Origin: Yoonia rosea | Lineage (GTDB): Bacteria; Pseudomonadota; Alphaproteobacteria; Rhodobacterales; Rhodobacteraceae | DNA length: 64,000 bases | Assembly: GCF_900156505.1 (NCBI RefSeq) | Contig: NZ_FTPR01000001.1 | Span: 310,001-374,000, forward strand | Direction: 5' to 3' | In this document: in pieces, positions 26,152 to 35,300 of the stretch | How the letters are laid out: every line of letters begins with the position of its first letter | How positions within the stretch are numbered: the stretch's first letter is position 1 | Notes under the pieces: model-generated | Seen by the model: only the letters and a program-made list of their open reading frames with translations | The model's database searches: none | What the model was told of the DNA's origin: nothing | Program-made: the position numbers and the translations under genes

Positions 26152-28041
26152 TTAGGTGAAGCGTTTGATCGCCTCAATAAAGTTTGTTTCTTTGTCTTTT
26201 TGGGAAATGCGAAAGCGCTCTTTTTGCACTTCGATGTCTGCAAAGTCCGGATCGTGCACCAGGAGCTCATTGTAGATGCGCGTCGCTTCGTCATGGCGGC
26301 CAGTTTGTGCCAGATTGACCAAGAGATAGCGCATCGCGGCCTTAAATTTTGGCTGCTTGCCCAAGGCGTTGCGACTGGCATGGATCGCCTTTTGATGTTG
26401 GCCCAGCATCGTCGAAGTCATCGCCAATGTGGTGTCGTAGCTATAGCTGAGCGGGCTGTAGCTGCCCAAGTAAACCGCGCGTTCGGCCGCTTTTTGCGCC
26501 GTCTCATAGTCCGCTGCATAAAGCCGGTTCAGTGCGTAGTGATCCCAGACAAAGGCCTGGTTTTGATTGAGCCGCAACGCGCGTTCGAGCAAATCACGCG
26601 CCAGATCATGGTTGCGGAACACATAGCCTGTGACATGGCCCAAACACGCCAGAGAGATGGCGTTAAATGGGTTATCGTTCAACGCATCGCGGACAAGTTT
26701 GTCAGTATCCCCAAAGGTCTCTTGGTTCAGCGTGCCAAGGTTTTCTCCGATTTTGAAGCTGGCGGCATAGGTGCGCAGCGCCGCAAACAGGGCTTCATTT
26801 TGGCCGGTCTGATCTCGGGACAAAAGATACTCTGCGTTCTGTAGTGCCCCCTCATCAAGGCGAAACATCATATTCAGTGCGGTATAACCGGCGATCATTG
26901 GCTCTTGGCCTTGTGCTGCCCGGTCGGTTGGTTTGCGTTCAATGCTACGTGAAACACGGTCCACATTTTGCGTTATGAAACCCGACAAGACATAATTGGT
27001 CCAATCTAGCGCCTCATCCACGGTGGTCTGGATTGACTGGCTCCATTCGATCGACATGTTGGCAGCGGTATAAAGAAAGAACGTCAAAGTCAGGGATTGG
27101 CGCACCTGCAGCGCGCGCACACGGATGAAATGATCCGTATTGCTTGCCCCGATCAAACCATCCGACGGGCCTGTCGCATCGCGCAAATCGTAGACATCAA
27201 CAGGATGCAATTCGCGCAGGTTTTTGATGATGCCTTCCAGCAAATGATCGGCGACATGGGCGGTGGTTTCATCACAGCCTTGCTGGATGTTGGGCAGCAC
27301 CCCAAATGAAATACGCGCAGCAGGCAAGGGTGCAATCGCAAGGCTATGATGCGCTTGCGCTTTGGCGGGGGGGTGCTGCACGGGTGTTTGGGCCGCACGC
27401 TCGAACAGCCGTTCGGCATTGTCACGCCAGTTTTGGCGTTCGAGCAAGAGCCAGTCTTCGAATTCCTCATCCTGAATATCCATCCCTTCCAGAAGGTCGG
27501 CTTCTGGTGACAGGGATAAGGCCGCCAATTCAGACGGGTTTTCCATGACGGCATGATAGTCAATCCAAAGTGCTTCGCGACGCAGCTTGATAGAATGGCG
27601 GTCGACTTCAATGATGGCGTCAAAAATCGGGCCGAGATCACGGCGCTGTTCAAAAATGATCTGACGCAGGCTAGTGGCAGATTTTCCCTCGGAACTTTCG
27701 CTCCATAGCTTGTCGCGCAGCCACACGCGTGTGCGCTGACACCGCGGCGCAAGTGCAAGCAGCGCAAACAACGCGCAGGCTTTCTTGCTGCGCGGTGTGT
27801 AAGACGTGCCAGACGCATCGGTCAGCTCAAGCGGACCAATGAGAAAAAGCCTGGCAACTATCTGGTTGTGTTCCGCCATCTGAAAACCATGCATAGATTG
27901 TGGTGCATTTGGAAGGAAATTGGAAAAACGAGGTACCGTCTGCGCTGTTTCAGTGCCCTTGGTGCCATACAAGGATCGCAGCTTTGGCGCAGATTCACTA
28001 GTTACAGATAAATGTGTTTCATCAAAGACTTCAGTATTCAA
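26152..28041 (-). CDS. BTAD (SARP-like) transcriptional regulator with TPR domain
   Basis: 629 residues. After a variable N-terminus, residues about 63-150 form an OmpR-type winged helix (RLFLIGPLELTDASGTSY, TRVWLRDKLWSESSEGKSATSLRQIIFEQRRDLG) followed by a BTAD-like helical region (LLEGMDIQDEEFEDWLLLERQNWRD). The C-terminal ~250 residues are TPR-like repeats (DLLERALRLNQNQAFVWDHYALNRLYAADYETAQKAAERAVYL). No ATPase motif. In actinomycetes such SARP proteins activate peptide and antibiotic clusters by binding direct repeats. Here it heads the operon with PAP2 and S8 and is divergent from a LuxR gene. Confidence 0.8.
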   Translation of the reverse strand: MNTEVFDETHLSVTSESAPKLRSLYGTKGTETAQTVPRFSNFLPNAPQSMHGFQMAEHNQIVARLFLIGPLELTDASGTSYTPRSKKACALFALLALAPRCQRTRVWLRDKLWSESSEGKSATSLRQIIFEQRRDLGPIFDAIIEVDRHSIKLRREALWIDYHAVMENPSELAALSLSPEADLLEGMDIQDEEFEDWLLLERQNWRDNAERLFERAAQTPVQHPPAKAQAHHSLAIAPLPAARISFGVLPNIQQGCDETTAHVADHLLEGIIKNLRELHPVDVYDLRDATGPSDGLIGASNTDHFIRVRALQVRQSLTLTFFLYTAANMSIEWSQSIQTTVDEALDWTNYVLSGFITQNVDRVSRSIERKPTDRAAQGQEPMIAGYTALNMMFRLDEGALQNAEYLLSRDQTGQNEALFAALRTYAASFKIGENLGTLNQETFGDTDKLVRDALNDNPFNAISLACLGHVTGYVFRNHDLARDLLERALRLNQNQAFVWDHYALNRLYAADYETAQKAAERAVYLGSYSPLSYSYDTTLAMTSTMLGQHQKAIHASRNALGKQPKFKAAMRYLLVNLAQTGRHDEATRIYNELLVHDPDFADIEVQKERFRISQKDKETNFIEAIKRFT

Positions 28042-28089
28042 AATTGATGTCCCAGTTTCACTCCAAATGCACGAATCACTCTGGCTGAC

Positions 28090-28110
28090 CTAGCGTTAAC
28101 GAAACGTTAG
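28090..28110. promoter_or_regulatory. Inverted repeat between BTAD and LuxR genes
   Basis: CTAGCGTT (28090-28097) faces AACGTTAG (28103-28110) with one mismatch. Related heptamers recur in the same 250-base region: AACGCTA at 28181-28187 and CTAACG at 28244-28249. They may be operators for one of the two divergent regulators. Confidence 0.4.
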
Positions 28111-28291
28111 GGGTTTGAGACGGGGCTGTCAGGACGATCAGCCTCTGGCGTCAAACACGTGGTGGGGAGGGAGATAAAGTAACGCTACGTCAATTTCTTA
28201 ACGGTCATCGTCTGCGTGATGTGTGTTTGTGACTGACGCGTCGCTAACGGCAGCACTTTTAGTGTGTGCGCATTGAAAGGGGCATTATTTC

Positions 28292-28960
28292 ATGAGAATC
28301 ACGATCGTTTCGAAAAATACATTCTTTCAACATGCGCTGGCGTCAATGTTGGCACAGGAAAACATGACCGTTGCAGGGCAGTTCGATGACCTGAAGGCGC
28401 TGATGAAAGGCCAAAGCATCTGTACGGCAGATGTTGATGTGCTGATCATTGAGGATGCAGCACCCTGCACAAAGCGGCTGTTTGCGGATCTGGCGACATT
28501 GCACCGCCGCAAGCCATTATTGAAATCGTTGCTTGTTGTGTCGCAAGTCGATGCGGCATTCTTGTCGGCGCTGTATGAAGCAGGCTGCGCCGGGTGTTTG
28601 CTATCAAACATTCCGCCCAGTGCGATGTCGCATTACATCCGGCTTGCGGCTTCTGGTCAGCGCGTCTTGCCAGACGGGGCCGCAGATATGTTGCGCCAGT
28701 TGCTGCAAGAAGTCACACCATCCGCCAATGTGAAAGAGTTGCTATCAAAGCTGACACACCGCGAAGGGCGGGTATTGGGGCATTTGCTGAAGGGCTCTCC
28801 CAACAAATTGATCGCATCGGACCTGCAGTTGCCGATAACGACCGTCAAAGGTGACCTGAAATCAATTATGCGAAAGACGGGTGCCGCGAACCGGACAGCC
28901 TTGGCGGTTTCCGTCATGAAGCAGGGTTTGGCTGGGGCTGTACATTCCGCCGCGCACTAG
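28292..28960 (+). CDS. LuxR-family regulator with degenerate receiver domain
   Basis: 222 residues. The N-terminal half has a receiver-like fold but lacks the usual acidic pair (ITIVSKNTFF instead of a DD) and the conserved lysine (GCAGCLLSN in place of LLKD); the acceptor region is DVLIIEDA with a shifted Asp. The C-terminal half is a clear LuxR helix-turn-helix (LTHREGRVLGHLLKGSPNKLIASDLQLPITTVKGDLKSIMRKTGAANRTALA). It is probably phosphorylation-independent. It is divergent from the BTAD regulator, suggesting joint control of the island. Confidence 0.82.
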   Translation: MRITIVSKNTFFQHALASMLAQENMTVAGQFDDLKALMKGQSICTADVDVLIIEDAAPCTKRLFADLATLHRRKPLLKSLLVVSQVDAAFLSALYEAGCAGCLLSNIPPSAMSHYIRLAASGQRVLPDGAADMLRQLLQEVTPSANVKELLSKLTHREGRVLGHLLKGSPNKLIASDLQLPITTVKGDLKSIMRKTGAANRTALAVSVMKQGLAGAVHSAAH

Positions 28961-29295
28961 GGGCGAGCCCCATTCAATCGGTGTCGCCAGTTCGCCAGAT
29001 GTCTGCGCGGACAAGGCGCAAGGTCGCAGCAATGGCTATTCTGCTTCAGGGCCTCGCAGCGCATTCCAGTGCAGATAGCCGCCAAACTCAAGGGCGTGAT
29101 CTTCACATCATCTGAGTGGCCTGGGCCGCCCAGCGCGAGAAGCGGGATCACTTTTGTGCACCAAGTCATTGATATATATTAAAAGTTTTTCTGATCCTAT
29201 AGAGCGAATGGGTCCTTGCTCTCGGCATAAAGCAGACGCCGGCACCAGGGGGCCGGCGTCTGTGTGTTTGGCGGGTCAGAAGCCCAAGGGTGATC
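28961..29295. other. Non-coding region between LuxR and S8 protease genes
   Basis: About 335 bases between convergent genes. The right part has the terminator at 29233-29262. The left part (28985-29160) has no credible gene; it looks like remnant or interspersed-repeat DNA, followed by an AT-rich stretch near 29170. Confidence 0.45.
29233..29262. terminator. Bidirectional terminator
   Basis: CAGACGCCGGC (29233-29243) pairs perfectly with GCCGGCGTCTG (29252-29262) around an eight-base loop. It is followed by TGTGTTT on the plus strand and CTTTAT on the minus strand. It ends the S8 protease operon about 35 bases past its stop. Confidence 0.75.
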
Positions 29296-30981
29296 TCAGG
29301 CGCTTTCCTTGATCTTTCTGGCAGCTTCGATTGCTTTTTGGATCAAATCGGCAACCATATCCAGACCAGCTTCTCCGCCCGGTGTTTCTGGCGTCTCGTC
29401 GTCGTCTGCGACGGGCCCGTCAGCGGGGGCACCTTGTGCTGTCAGAACCGGCATTCCGCGGCCTTGAAATTCAGAGGGCAAGCCCAGCGGTTTGCATGCG
29501 CCCACGACCTTTGCAAACAGCGCATCAGAGCGTGTCAGGTCGCGTGCCATTGCCTGAATACCAGCGTCCTGCGCCAGCAAAACAGCTGCAATACCCGCCA
29601 CATGTGGTGACGCCATTGAGGTGCCATCGTAGCTGCCAAATCCGGGACCGGGCAGCGTTGAGATCACCGCAACACCGGGCCCACACACATCAATCTGCGG
29701 TCCGCGGCAGGTGAAGTGAGCGGCAAAGTACTGGCCATCTTGACTGACATGCTCCGTTTCGTGGCGCTTATGAAAGCTGTCTTCGGGGTAAGTCCCGAAT
29801 TTGCCGATTGCAGCAACCGCCATTACTTCTGGATAGGCGGCCGGATACATCACAGGCCCCCCGCTATTTCCTGCAGCCGCGACCAACAGAATCCCCGCAG
29901 CGCGCGCTGCTTGCATACGTTGCTGCAACAGAACACTTTTTTCCTTACCACCAAGCGACATGTTGACGACATCAACTTCCAATTCAATTGCCGTATCAAT
30001 TGCTGCGATCAGTTTTGCAATTGTAGCCCCCGGAAAGACGCGCAATGCAAACAGATCAACACGGTCCGCAATACCGCGCATACCAATCGCATTGTTCAAC
30101 GCGCCAATGGTGCCCGCAACATGGGTGCCGTGCCCGCTGTCGTCTGATTTCCAGTCTTCTTGCGGGTCGCCACCATCGGCAAATCCGCGACCGCCTGCCG
30201 CGACAACATCAGGGTGGCCATCGGCAAACCCGCTGTCGATCACAGCAACGCGCACGCGGTCGCCTTGTGGCATCGCCACATTACCGACGGCCTGATTGCC
30301 CCAGAGGTCAATCTGCGGTCCATCCGTACTGGTGGGCAACGCCGAGACACGCACCACATTATCGCGCGATGCAAATTGCGGCGCAGCAATCACTCTGCTC
30401 CAGAAGCCGCTTGCGGCTTTCAAGCGCAACTCGGTCAGGGTTTCATAGGTTTCACCAGGCAATTTCAGCGTGACTTTGCCTTGCGCATTGGTGCGTTGAC
30501 GATCCGACCAAAGCTCTCCCAAGAGATCGACCTGCACGCCCTCTACAGGTGCACCGTCGTCATCGATCACTTTCAGCGTGACTTTGAAGTCGTCGTTTTG
30601 CGTTGTCAGCATCGGCGAGTGGCTCATCTCGAATTGTGCGAGGCCACTGAACATTTGCAGACTGTGGTTCTTCTCAATGATCAACGCTTCGCCATACGTG
30701 TCCTTAAGCTCTTGAACATGATCTTCCGTCAGCTCGACGCTGAGCGAATGGACCTCTTTTGTCTTGGGGTCGGACAGCGCCTCAAAGGCGAGCGGCGCAA
30801 TATCTCCTGCGTCCGCGTCGTCGCCTGCAGCCATCGCCGCAAAGGCTTTCTGGCGTACAGTCAGCTGCGCGGCCAGAGCAGTCAGGTCGACTTCTTCAAG
30901 ATTTGCGGGCGTGACGGCTGGTTTCCCGATAATGTAAGGGGCAGCTTTTTTGCGCGCGTTTGTGGATGTAACTTCATGCAT
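29296..30981 (-). CDS. S8A subtilisin-like serine peptidase with Ig-like N-terminal domain
   Basis: 561 residues from the ATG at 30981 (AGGAAAG upstream); the longer ORF overlaps the upstream gene. Domains: a helical N-terminus rich in Ala; an Ig-like/carboxypeptidase-regulatory-like region (FKVTLKVIDDDGAPVEGVQVDLL, about 155-215); the peptidase domain with Asp in VAVIDSGFADGHPDV, His in DSGHGTHVAGTIGA, Asn in AAAGNSGG and Ser in YDGTSMASPHVAG; and a C-terminal acidic linker plus amphipathic helix LDMVADLIQKAIEAARKIKES. No signal peptide. It follows the 91-residue gene by 13 bases; a role in processing the cationic protein is inferred. Confidence 0.88.
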   Translation of the reverse strand: MHEVTSTNARKKAAPYIIGKPAVTPANLEEVDLTALAAQLTVRQKAFAAMAAGDDADAGDIAPLAFEALSDPKTKEVHSLSVELTEDHVQELKDTYGEALIIEKNHSLQMFSGLAQFEMSHSPMLTTQNDDFKVTLKVIDDDGAPVEGVQVDLLGELWSDRQRTNAQGKVTLKLPGETYETLTELRLKAASGFWSRVIAAPQFASRDNVVRVSALPTSTDGPQIDLWGNQAVGNVAMPQGDRVRVAVIDSGFADGHPDVVAAGGRGFADGGDPQEDWKSDDSGHGTHVAGTIGALNNAIGMRGIADRVDLFALRVFPGATIAKLIAAIDTAIELEVDVVNMSLGGKEKSVLLQQRMQAARAAGILLVAAAGNSGGPVMYPAAYPEVMAVAAIGKFGTYPEDSFHKRHETEHVSQDGQYFAAHFTCRGPQIDVCGPGVAVISTLPGPGFGSYDGTSMASPHVAGIAAVLLAQDAGIQAMARDLTRSDALFAKVVGACKPLGLPSEFQGRGMPVLTAQGAPADGPVADDDETPETPGGEAGLDMVADLIQKAIEAARKIKESA

Positions 30982-30994
30982 AACCGATACTTTC

Positions 30995-31270
30995 CTATTG
31001 GAGATTTTGGTTGATCTGCGCCAGATCGACGGCAATCTGTTCCAGACGCTGCGCAAGTTCCTGCACCTGCAAACGTAAATCGTCGGATGCCGGAGCGGCG
31101 TGGCGTGTCAGCGAAGAAACCGTTTCGAAACTTGTTTCAAGCTGAGCGATCAAGATGTCGAGTGATGCGTCATCCTCTGGCATCTCATCATCGTTATCAG
31201 CGGCAAGGCCGAATTCCTCATAGAACTGGTCGATCTCTTCCAGGTCGCTCTTCGTCAATGGTCGGGTCAT
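30995..31270 (-). CDS. Small acidic protein with C-terminal coiled coil
   Basis: 91 residues from the ATG at 31270, preceded by AGGAGA; a longer ORF upstream is rejected because it runs through a hairpin. The first half is very acidic (SDLEEIDQFYEEFGLAADNDDEMPEDDASL), the second half has heptad spacing (LRLQVQELAQRLEQIAVDLAQINQNLQ). It shares an EFGL stretch with the acidic half of the next protein (EFSEFGLDEMD). No known domain. Possibly a partner, leader-recognition or immunity protein for the cationic peptide; unproven. Confidence 0.65.
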   Translation of the reverse strand: MTRPLTKSDLEEIDQFYEEFGLAADNDDEMPEDDASLDILIAQLETSFETVSSLTRHAAPASDDLRLQVQELAQRLEQIAVDLAQINQNLQ

Positions 31271-31292
31271 GGCTTTCTCCTGAAATGGGGGT

Positions 31293-31325
31293 GCGCGGAC
31301 CCTTTGGGAGGAGGAGGGTCCGCGC
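31293..31325 (-). terminator. Intercistronic hairpin after the precursor-like gene
   Basis: GCGCGGACCCT (31293-31303) pairs perfectly with AGGGTCCGCGC (31315-31325) around an 11-base loop. There is no U tract in the transcript direction, so it likely acts as a partial terminator or 3' stabiliser, favouring expression of the upstream small gene over the protease. Confidence 0.65.
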
Positions 31326-31335
31326 AGCGGGGACT

Positions 31336-31752
31336 TTACTTCTTGGTGCAAGCGCGGATGCAACGATATGCATCGTAGGCGGCACGAATGGCCGAAGCGT
31401 ATTTCTTGGCCTTGAAGTAACGCACCGCAATCAGCACCTTTGGCAAGCACTTCTTGCATTTGCTGTAGCGGCGCACCAAACGGACGATTGTTGCGATCAG
31501 CTTTTTGGCTTTGTTCCGCAGGAATATGCCAATAAATTGCGTGTCATATTCGTTGTCGGCCAGTTCACCGATCGACATCGTATCAAAGTCCATCGCCGAG
31601 ATGCCGGAGGCATCAAGCTCTGCATCCAGCTCGGCAAAAGCCTCGCCGAGTTCGCTGTCCATCTCATCCAGACCAAATTCGCTGAATTCTGCGTCCATCG
31701 CCGCAAATTCAGTTGCCATTTCGTCCAGCTCTGCTTGGGTATAATCAGACAT
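31336..31752 (-). CDS. Precursor-like protein: acidic leader, cationic four-cysteine C-terminus
   Basis: 138 residues from the ATG at 31752, with AAGGAA seven bases upstream. Residues 1-73 hold 23 Asp/Glu and no Lys/Arg (MSDYTQAELDEMATEF, EFSEFGLDEMDSELGEAF). Residues 74-138 hold 20 Lys/Arg and one Asp, with amphipathic helices (LIATIVRLVRRYSK, VLIAVRYFKAKKYASAIRAAY) and two cysteine pairs, CKKC and CIRAC, which could lock a helical hairpin. This layout is what a cationic antimicrobial peptide with a neutralising acidic leader would look like. It is first in an operon with the 91-residue protein and an S8 protease. I do not recognise a family; antimicrobial activity is inference. Confidence 0.7.
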   Translation of the reverse strand: MSDYTQAELDEMATEFAAMDAEFSEFGLDEMDSELGEAFAELDAELDASGISAMDFDTMSIGELADNEYDTQFIGIFLRNKAKKLIATIVRLVRRYSKCKKCLPKVLIAVRYFKAKKYASAIRAAYDAYRCIRACTKK

Positions 31753-31781
31753 TGTCAAATTCCTTTATCGGTTCAAAATTG

Positions 31782-31797
31782 TGCCAATCAGTTGGCA
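31782..31797. promoter_or_regulatory. Palindrome upstream of precursor gene
   Basis: TGCCAATCAGTTGGCA is a perfect 6-4-6 inverted repeat, 30 bases before the precursor ATG. It is followed by a second near-palindrome CAAAACCGTTTTG. It may be an operator over the promoter. Confidence 0.45.
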
Positions 31798-31832
31798 AAA
31801 CCGTTTTGGAACAGACAAAAGAGGAAGGGTGT

Positions 31833-31865
31833 TCTCTTTCGAGAAACTGCCGTCTCTTTAGAGAA
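31833..31865. promoter_or_regulatory. Direct repeats TCTCTTTNGAGAA, candidate BTAD/SARP site
   Basis: TCTCTTTCGAGAA (31833-31845) and TCTCTTTAGAGAA (31853-31865) differ at one base and are spaced 20 bp apart, about two helical turns; each is also a small inverted repeat. They lie 80-115 bases upstream of the precursor ATG, where SARP-type activators bind direct repeats in other bacteria. Confidence 0.45.
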
Positions 31866-32390
31866 GTGAGGTGGCGGAGAGACCGATCGTTTGTGCGACG
31901 TCTACGTCTTGCCTCGCGCTGCAGCCCTTTTCTCCCGTCCGGCTTCGCCGCGCGGAATGGGTGCTACAACCACTCGGTTCCAAACCAATCGCGATGGCGC
32001 GTCGGCTAGCTGGTGACGGACATTCGGACATCCGCAAAAGAAAGAGGATTTCGAACCTAGACCACGCGATGTCGCACCGCGTCTGAAGATCAGCTTTGCA
32101 TCTTGCGCGCTGACAAACGGATACGAGATTTTGGGACAGTTGACCGCCCGGAAGATAGCCTAGATCTGGGCGAACTTGTCATCACACGCGGTGTCGTCCA
32201 CGACCTTTTTGATCCGATTTTTGCGGGTTGGCCATGTCCGGGCGTGATACTCATTCTTCCGGCACGCGTTTCTTGAAGGTGACAGGCCAGATATTTCCAG
32301 CCTGCCCATGGTGCGCCGCCAACCAGTCATGCGGTTCAGCCATTGAACTGACTTGAACCTTTTCAAACCGATCGGCGGGCATACCAGCTA

Positions 32391-35300
32391 TTATGCAGCT
32401 ACCGCCGCAAGCTCTCCGCGCTTGTCTGCGAGGCGTTCTTTGCGCAGGTAGGTGTGATAAAGTACTGGGACACCGATCAGCGTCAGGATGGACGCAAAGC
32501 CCAAGCCGCCCATGATCGTGACTGCCATCGCCGCAAAGAACCCGTCAGACAACAAGGGGATCATGCCCAAAATTGTGGTGGCTGCGGCCAGAACGACGGG
32601 GCGAAGACGGCTGACGCTCGCTGTGATGATCGCCTTGTCCTGTGGCAGGCCCACTTCTTTTTGCGCATCGATCTCTTCGACAAGAACAATAGCGTTCTTG
32701 ATCAGCATGCCCGACAGCGACAAAAGCCCGAGCATTGCGGTAAAGCTGAACGCGAGATTGGAATATAGCAGGCCGAGTGCCACGCCATTGATCGCCATAG
32801 GCACAATCGTCCAGATCACCGCTGTCTGGCGCAGCTTGCCAAACAAAAGGACCGTGATCAAAAGCATTGTCCCAAAGGAAAGCGGCATCTGACGCCCCAA
32901 TGAGGCTTGCGCCTCGCCTGCGCTTTCAAACTCGCCGCCCCATTCCATGCGATAGCCGGCAGGCAGTTCAATCGCCTCAATCAACGGACGGATTTCTGCA
33001 AAGATGGTTGGCGGTGTCAGGCCGTCAATGACGTTGGCCTGCACGGTAATCGTTTGTACGCGGTTACGCCGTTCGATCACCGGATCTTCTGCCACAACCT
33101 CAAAACCGTCGATCACTTGGCTCAGCGGCAGATAGCCCCCGATGGCGGTGGAATAGACGATCTGATCCAAAAGCTGGCCATCACGTGTCGTTTCGCTGCG
33201 TGGCGTGCGCACGACGATGTCAATCAGTCGGTCACGCTCGCGATAGGTGCCAGCGGGGAGGCCATTTGTGGCCAGCGCAATCGCGTTCGCGACATCGCTA
33301 CGCCCGATTCCTGCGGCTTGGGCGCGATCTTCGGCGTAGATGGGCCGTGTGATAATCTCGGTCTCGCGCCAGTCGTTGTGTTCGCTGTGCAGCAGCGGCG
33401 TTGCGTTGCGCAAGACATCTTCGGCTTGTGCGGCGAGCGCGCGCAGCACCGACGCATCAGGCCCAGAAAAGCGCGCTTCAATATCAGAACTGACAGGCGG
33501 GCCATAGATGATCCGCTTGGTCTGTAATTCCGCCCAAGGCAAAGCTTCGATACCAAATTGATCAAGATCTGCGCGCAGGGCAGGGATGACTTCATCGCTT
33601 GTGGCCCGGATGACCAACTGCCCGTATGAGCTGTCAGCCGTTGCTGGATTGTATGTGAGGATGAACCGCGTCAGGCCTTGACCGATTGTGGCAGTCACCG
33701 CGTCTACATCGTCGCGGGCCAAAAGCCACTCTTCGATGACCTGAAGGTCACGCGACACTTCGCCAATCGCAGTGCCTTGGGCGGCTTTGTATTCCAGATA
33801 GAATAGCGGCGTTGTTGCCGGTGGAAAAAACTGCTGCTTCACTTGTGCAAAGGCCATGACACAAGCAACGGTCGTTCCAAGCAGGCCCGCAATGACAAGC
33901 CAGCGCAGCTTCAAAGCCCAACGCACAACGCCGCCATAGGCGCGAAACACAGGGCCGTCATAGCCGGTATCGTCGCCGACAAGACCACCTGTCTTGAACA
34001 GGTAGTGACCCAGTAGAGGTGTCACGGTGACAGCCACCAACCAAGACAACAAAAGCGAAATCCCAATCACGGCAAAGAGCGAGAACATGAACTCGCCCGT
34101 CGCATCAGGTGACAACCCGATGCCGGCAAACGCCATGATGCCGATAATCGTGGCGCCAAGAAGTGGGATTTGGGTTTTCTGGGCCGCAGTATCAGCAGCT
34201 TCGCGCGACGTTCGGCCTTTGCGCATCTCTTGTTGCATGCCTTCGGCGATCACGATGGCATTGTCGACAAGCATACCCATCGCGATGATGAGCGCGCCAA
34301 GACTGATACGTTCAACTTTGACGTCGAACAGATACATGAAAAAGAATGTCGCCATCACCGTCAGCAACAAAGATACCCCGACGACAACAGCGGCGCGTGG
34401 CCCCATAAACAAGGCGAGAACGGCGATCACAACGCCGACCGAAAGCGCCAGAGAGACAAGGAAACTGCCGTTTGCTTCGTCGACGACACGGTGTTGTTCA
34501 TAGATGGGCGTCACGGTGACACCAACGGGCAGCATGTCCTGCAACACATTCAATGCGGCCTCGACCCGTTGACCGACCGCGACAATATTCTCTGACGGCA
34601 GCCCAGACACACCAAGGGTAAATATCTCTTGTCCGTTATGACGCAGGATATGCGCGGGCGCATCAACGCGGCCGCGCGTGACCTCGGCGACGTCGAGCAG
34701 GTTCAAAACCTTACCCTGAAATCCGAACGTCAGGCCGCTGATTTCTCTGACGCTGTCCTCGGCTGAAGGGCCCTGAATGCGCAGGTTTGCGCTGCCGTTG
34801 GTCACAAACCCTGTCGGGTTAATGGCCGTAGACGTGCTGATGGCATTTATGATCACACCAGGATCTATCCCGAGAGACGAGACGATTTGCGAGGACGGTT
34901 CTACAAAAATAGCCTCTTCGGGCAATCCTCGAATTTCAACATTGGCGACACCCTCGACGGTCAACAGGTCGCGGCGCAAGAATGTTGCCATTTCCCAGAT
35001 TTCCGCGTCCGAAAAACCTGGCGCTGAAACTGCATAGAGAATGCCAAACACTTCACCGAAGTCATCATTCACGATGGAAGGAAGGGCACCAGAGGGCAGG
35101 TGTGCGCGGGCGTCGGCGACCCGGTCGCGCAGATCATCCCAGATTTGGGGCAGTTCATCGCCGCCATACTGGTCTTCGACCTCGACTTCGATAACCGAAC
35201 TACCTTGCGTGTTGCGTGATGTGACTTTTTTGACTTCGTCCATCTGCTGGATTTCAGCTTCAAGAACTTCTGAGATTTCGGTCGCTACTTCGGATGCTGA

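Larger units (their letters stand above)
31753..32390. other. Long regulatory and non-coding region before precursor operon
   Basis: About 640 bases. The left 110 bases hold several palindromes upstream of the precursor gene. From 31870 to 32390 I see no credible gene. One ORF (32160-32366, minus) lacks a good start and may be a decayed remnant. Confidence 0.5.

Noticed and set aside
28957..29169. 70-codon minus-strand ORF between LuxR and S8 genes
   Set aside because: Starts in a TTG/ATG-poor stretch with no binding site; sequence looks like remnant DNA.
31336..31752. Precursor-like ORF as a toxin-antitoxin pair
   Set aside because: It is one ORF with opposite charges, not two genes, and the neighbour is also acidic; a toxin-antitoxin layout does not fit.
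32160..32366. 68-codon minus-strand ORF downstream of the RND gene
   Set aside because: Begins with TTG without a binding site. The end (IKKVVDDTACDDKFAQI) faintly recalls PII-type proteins, but too weak to call; could be a decayed gene.
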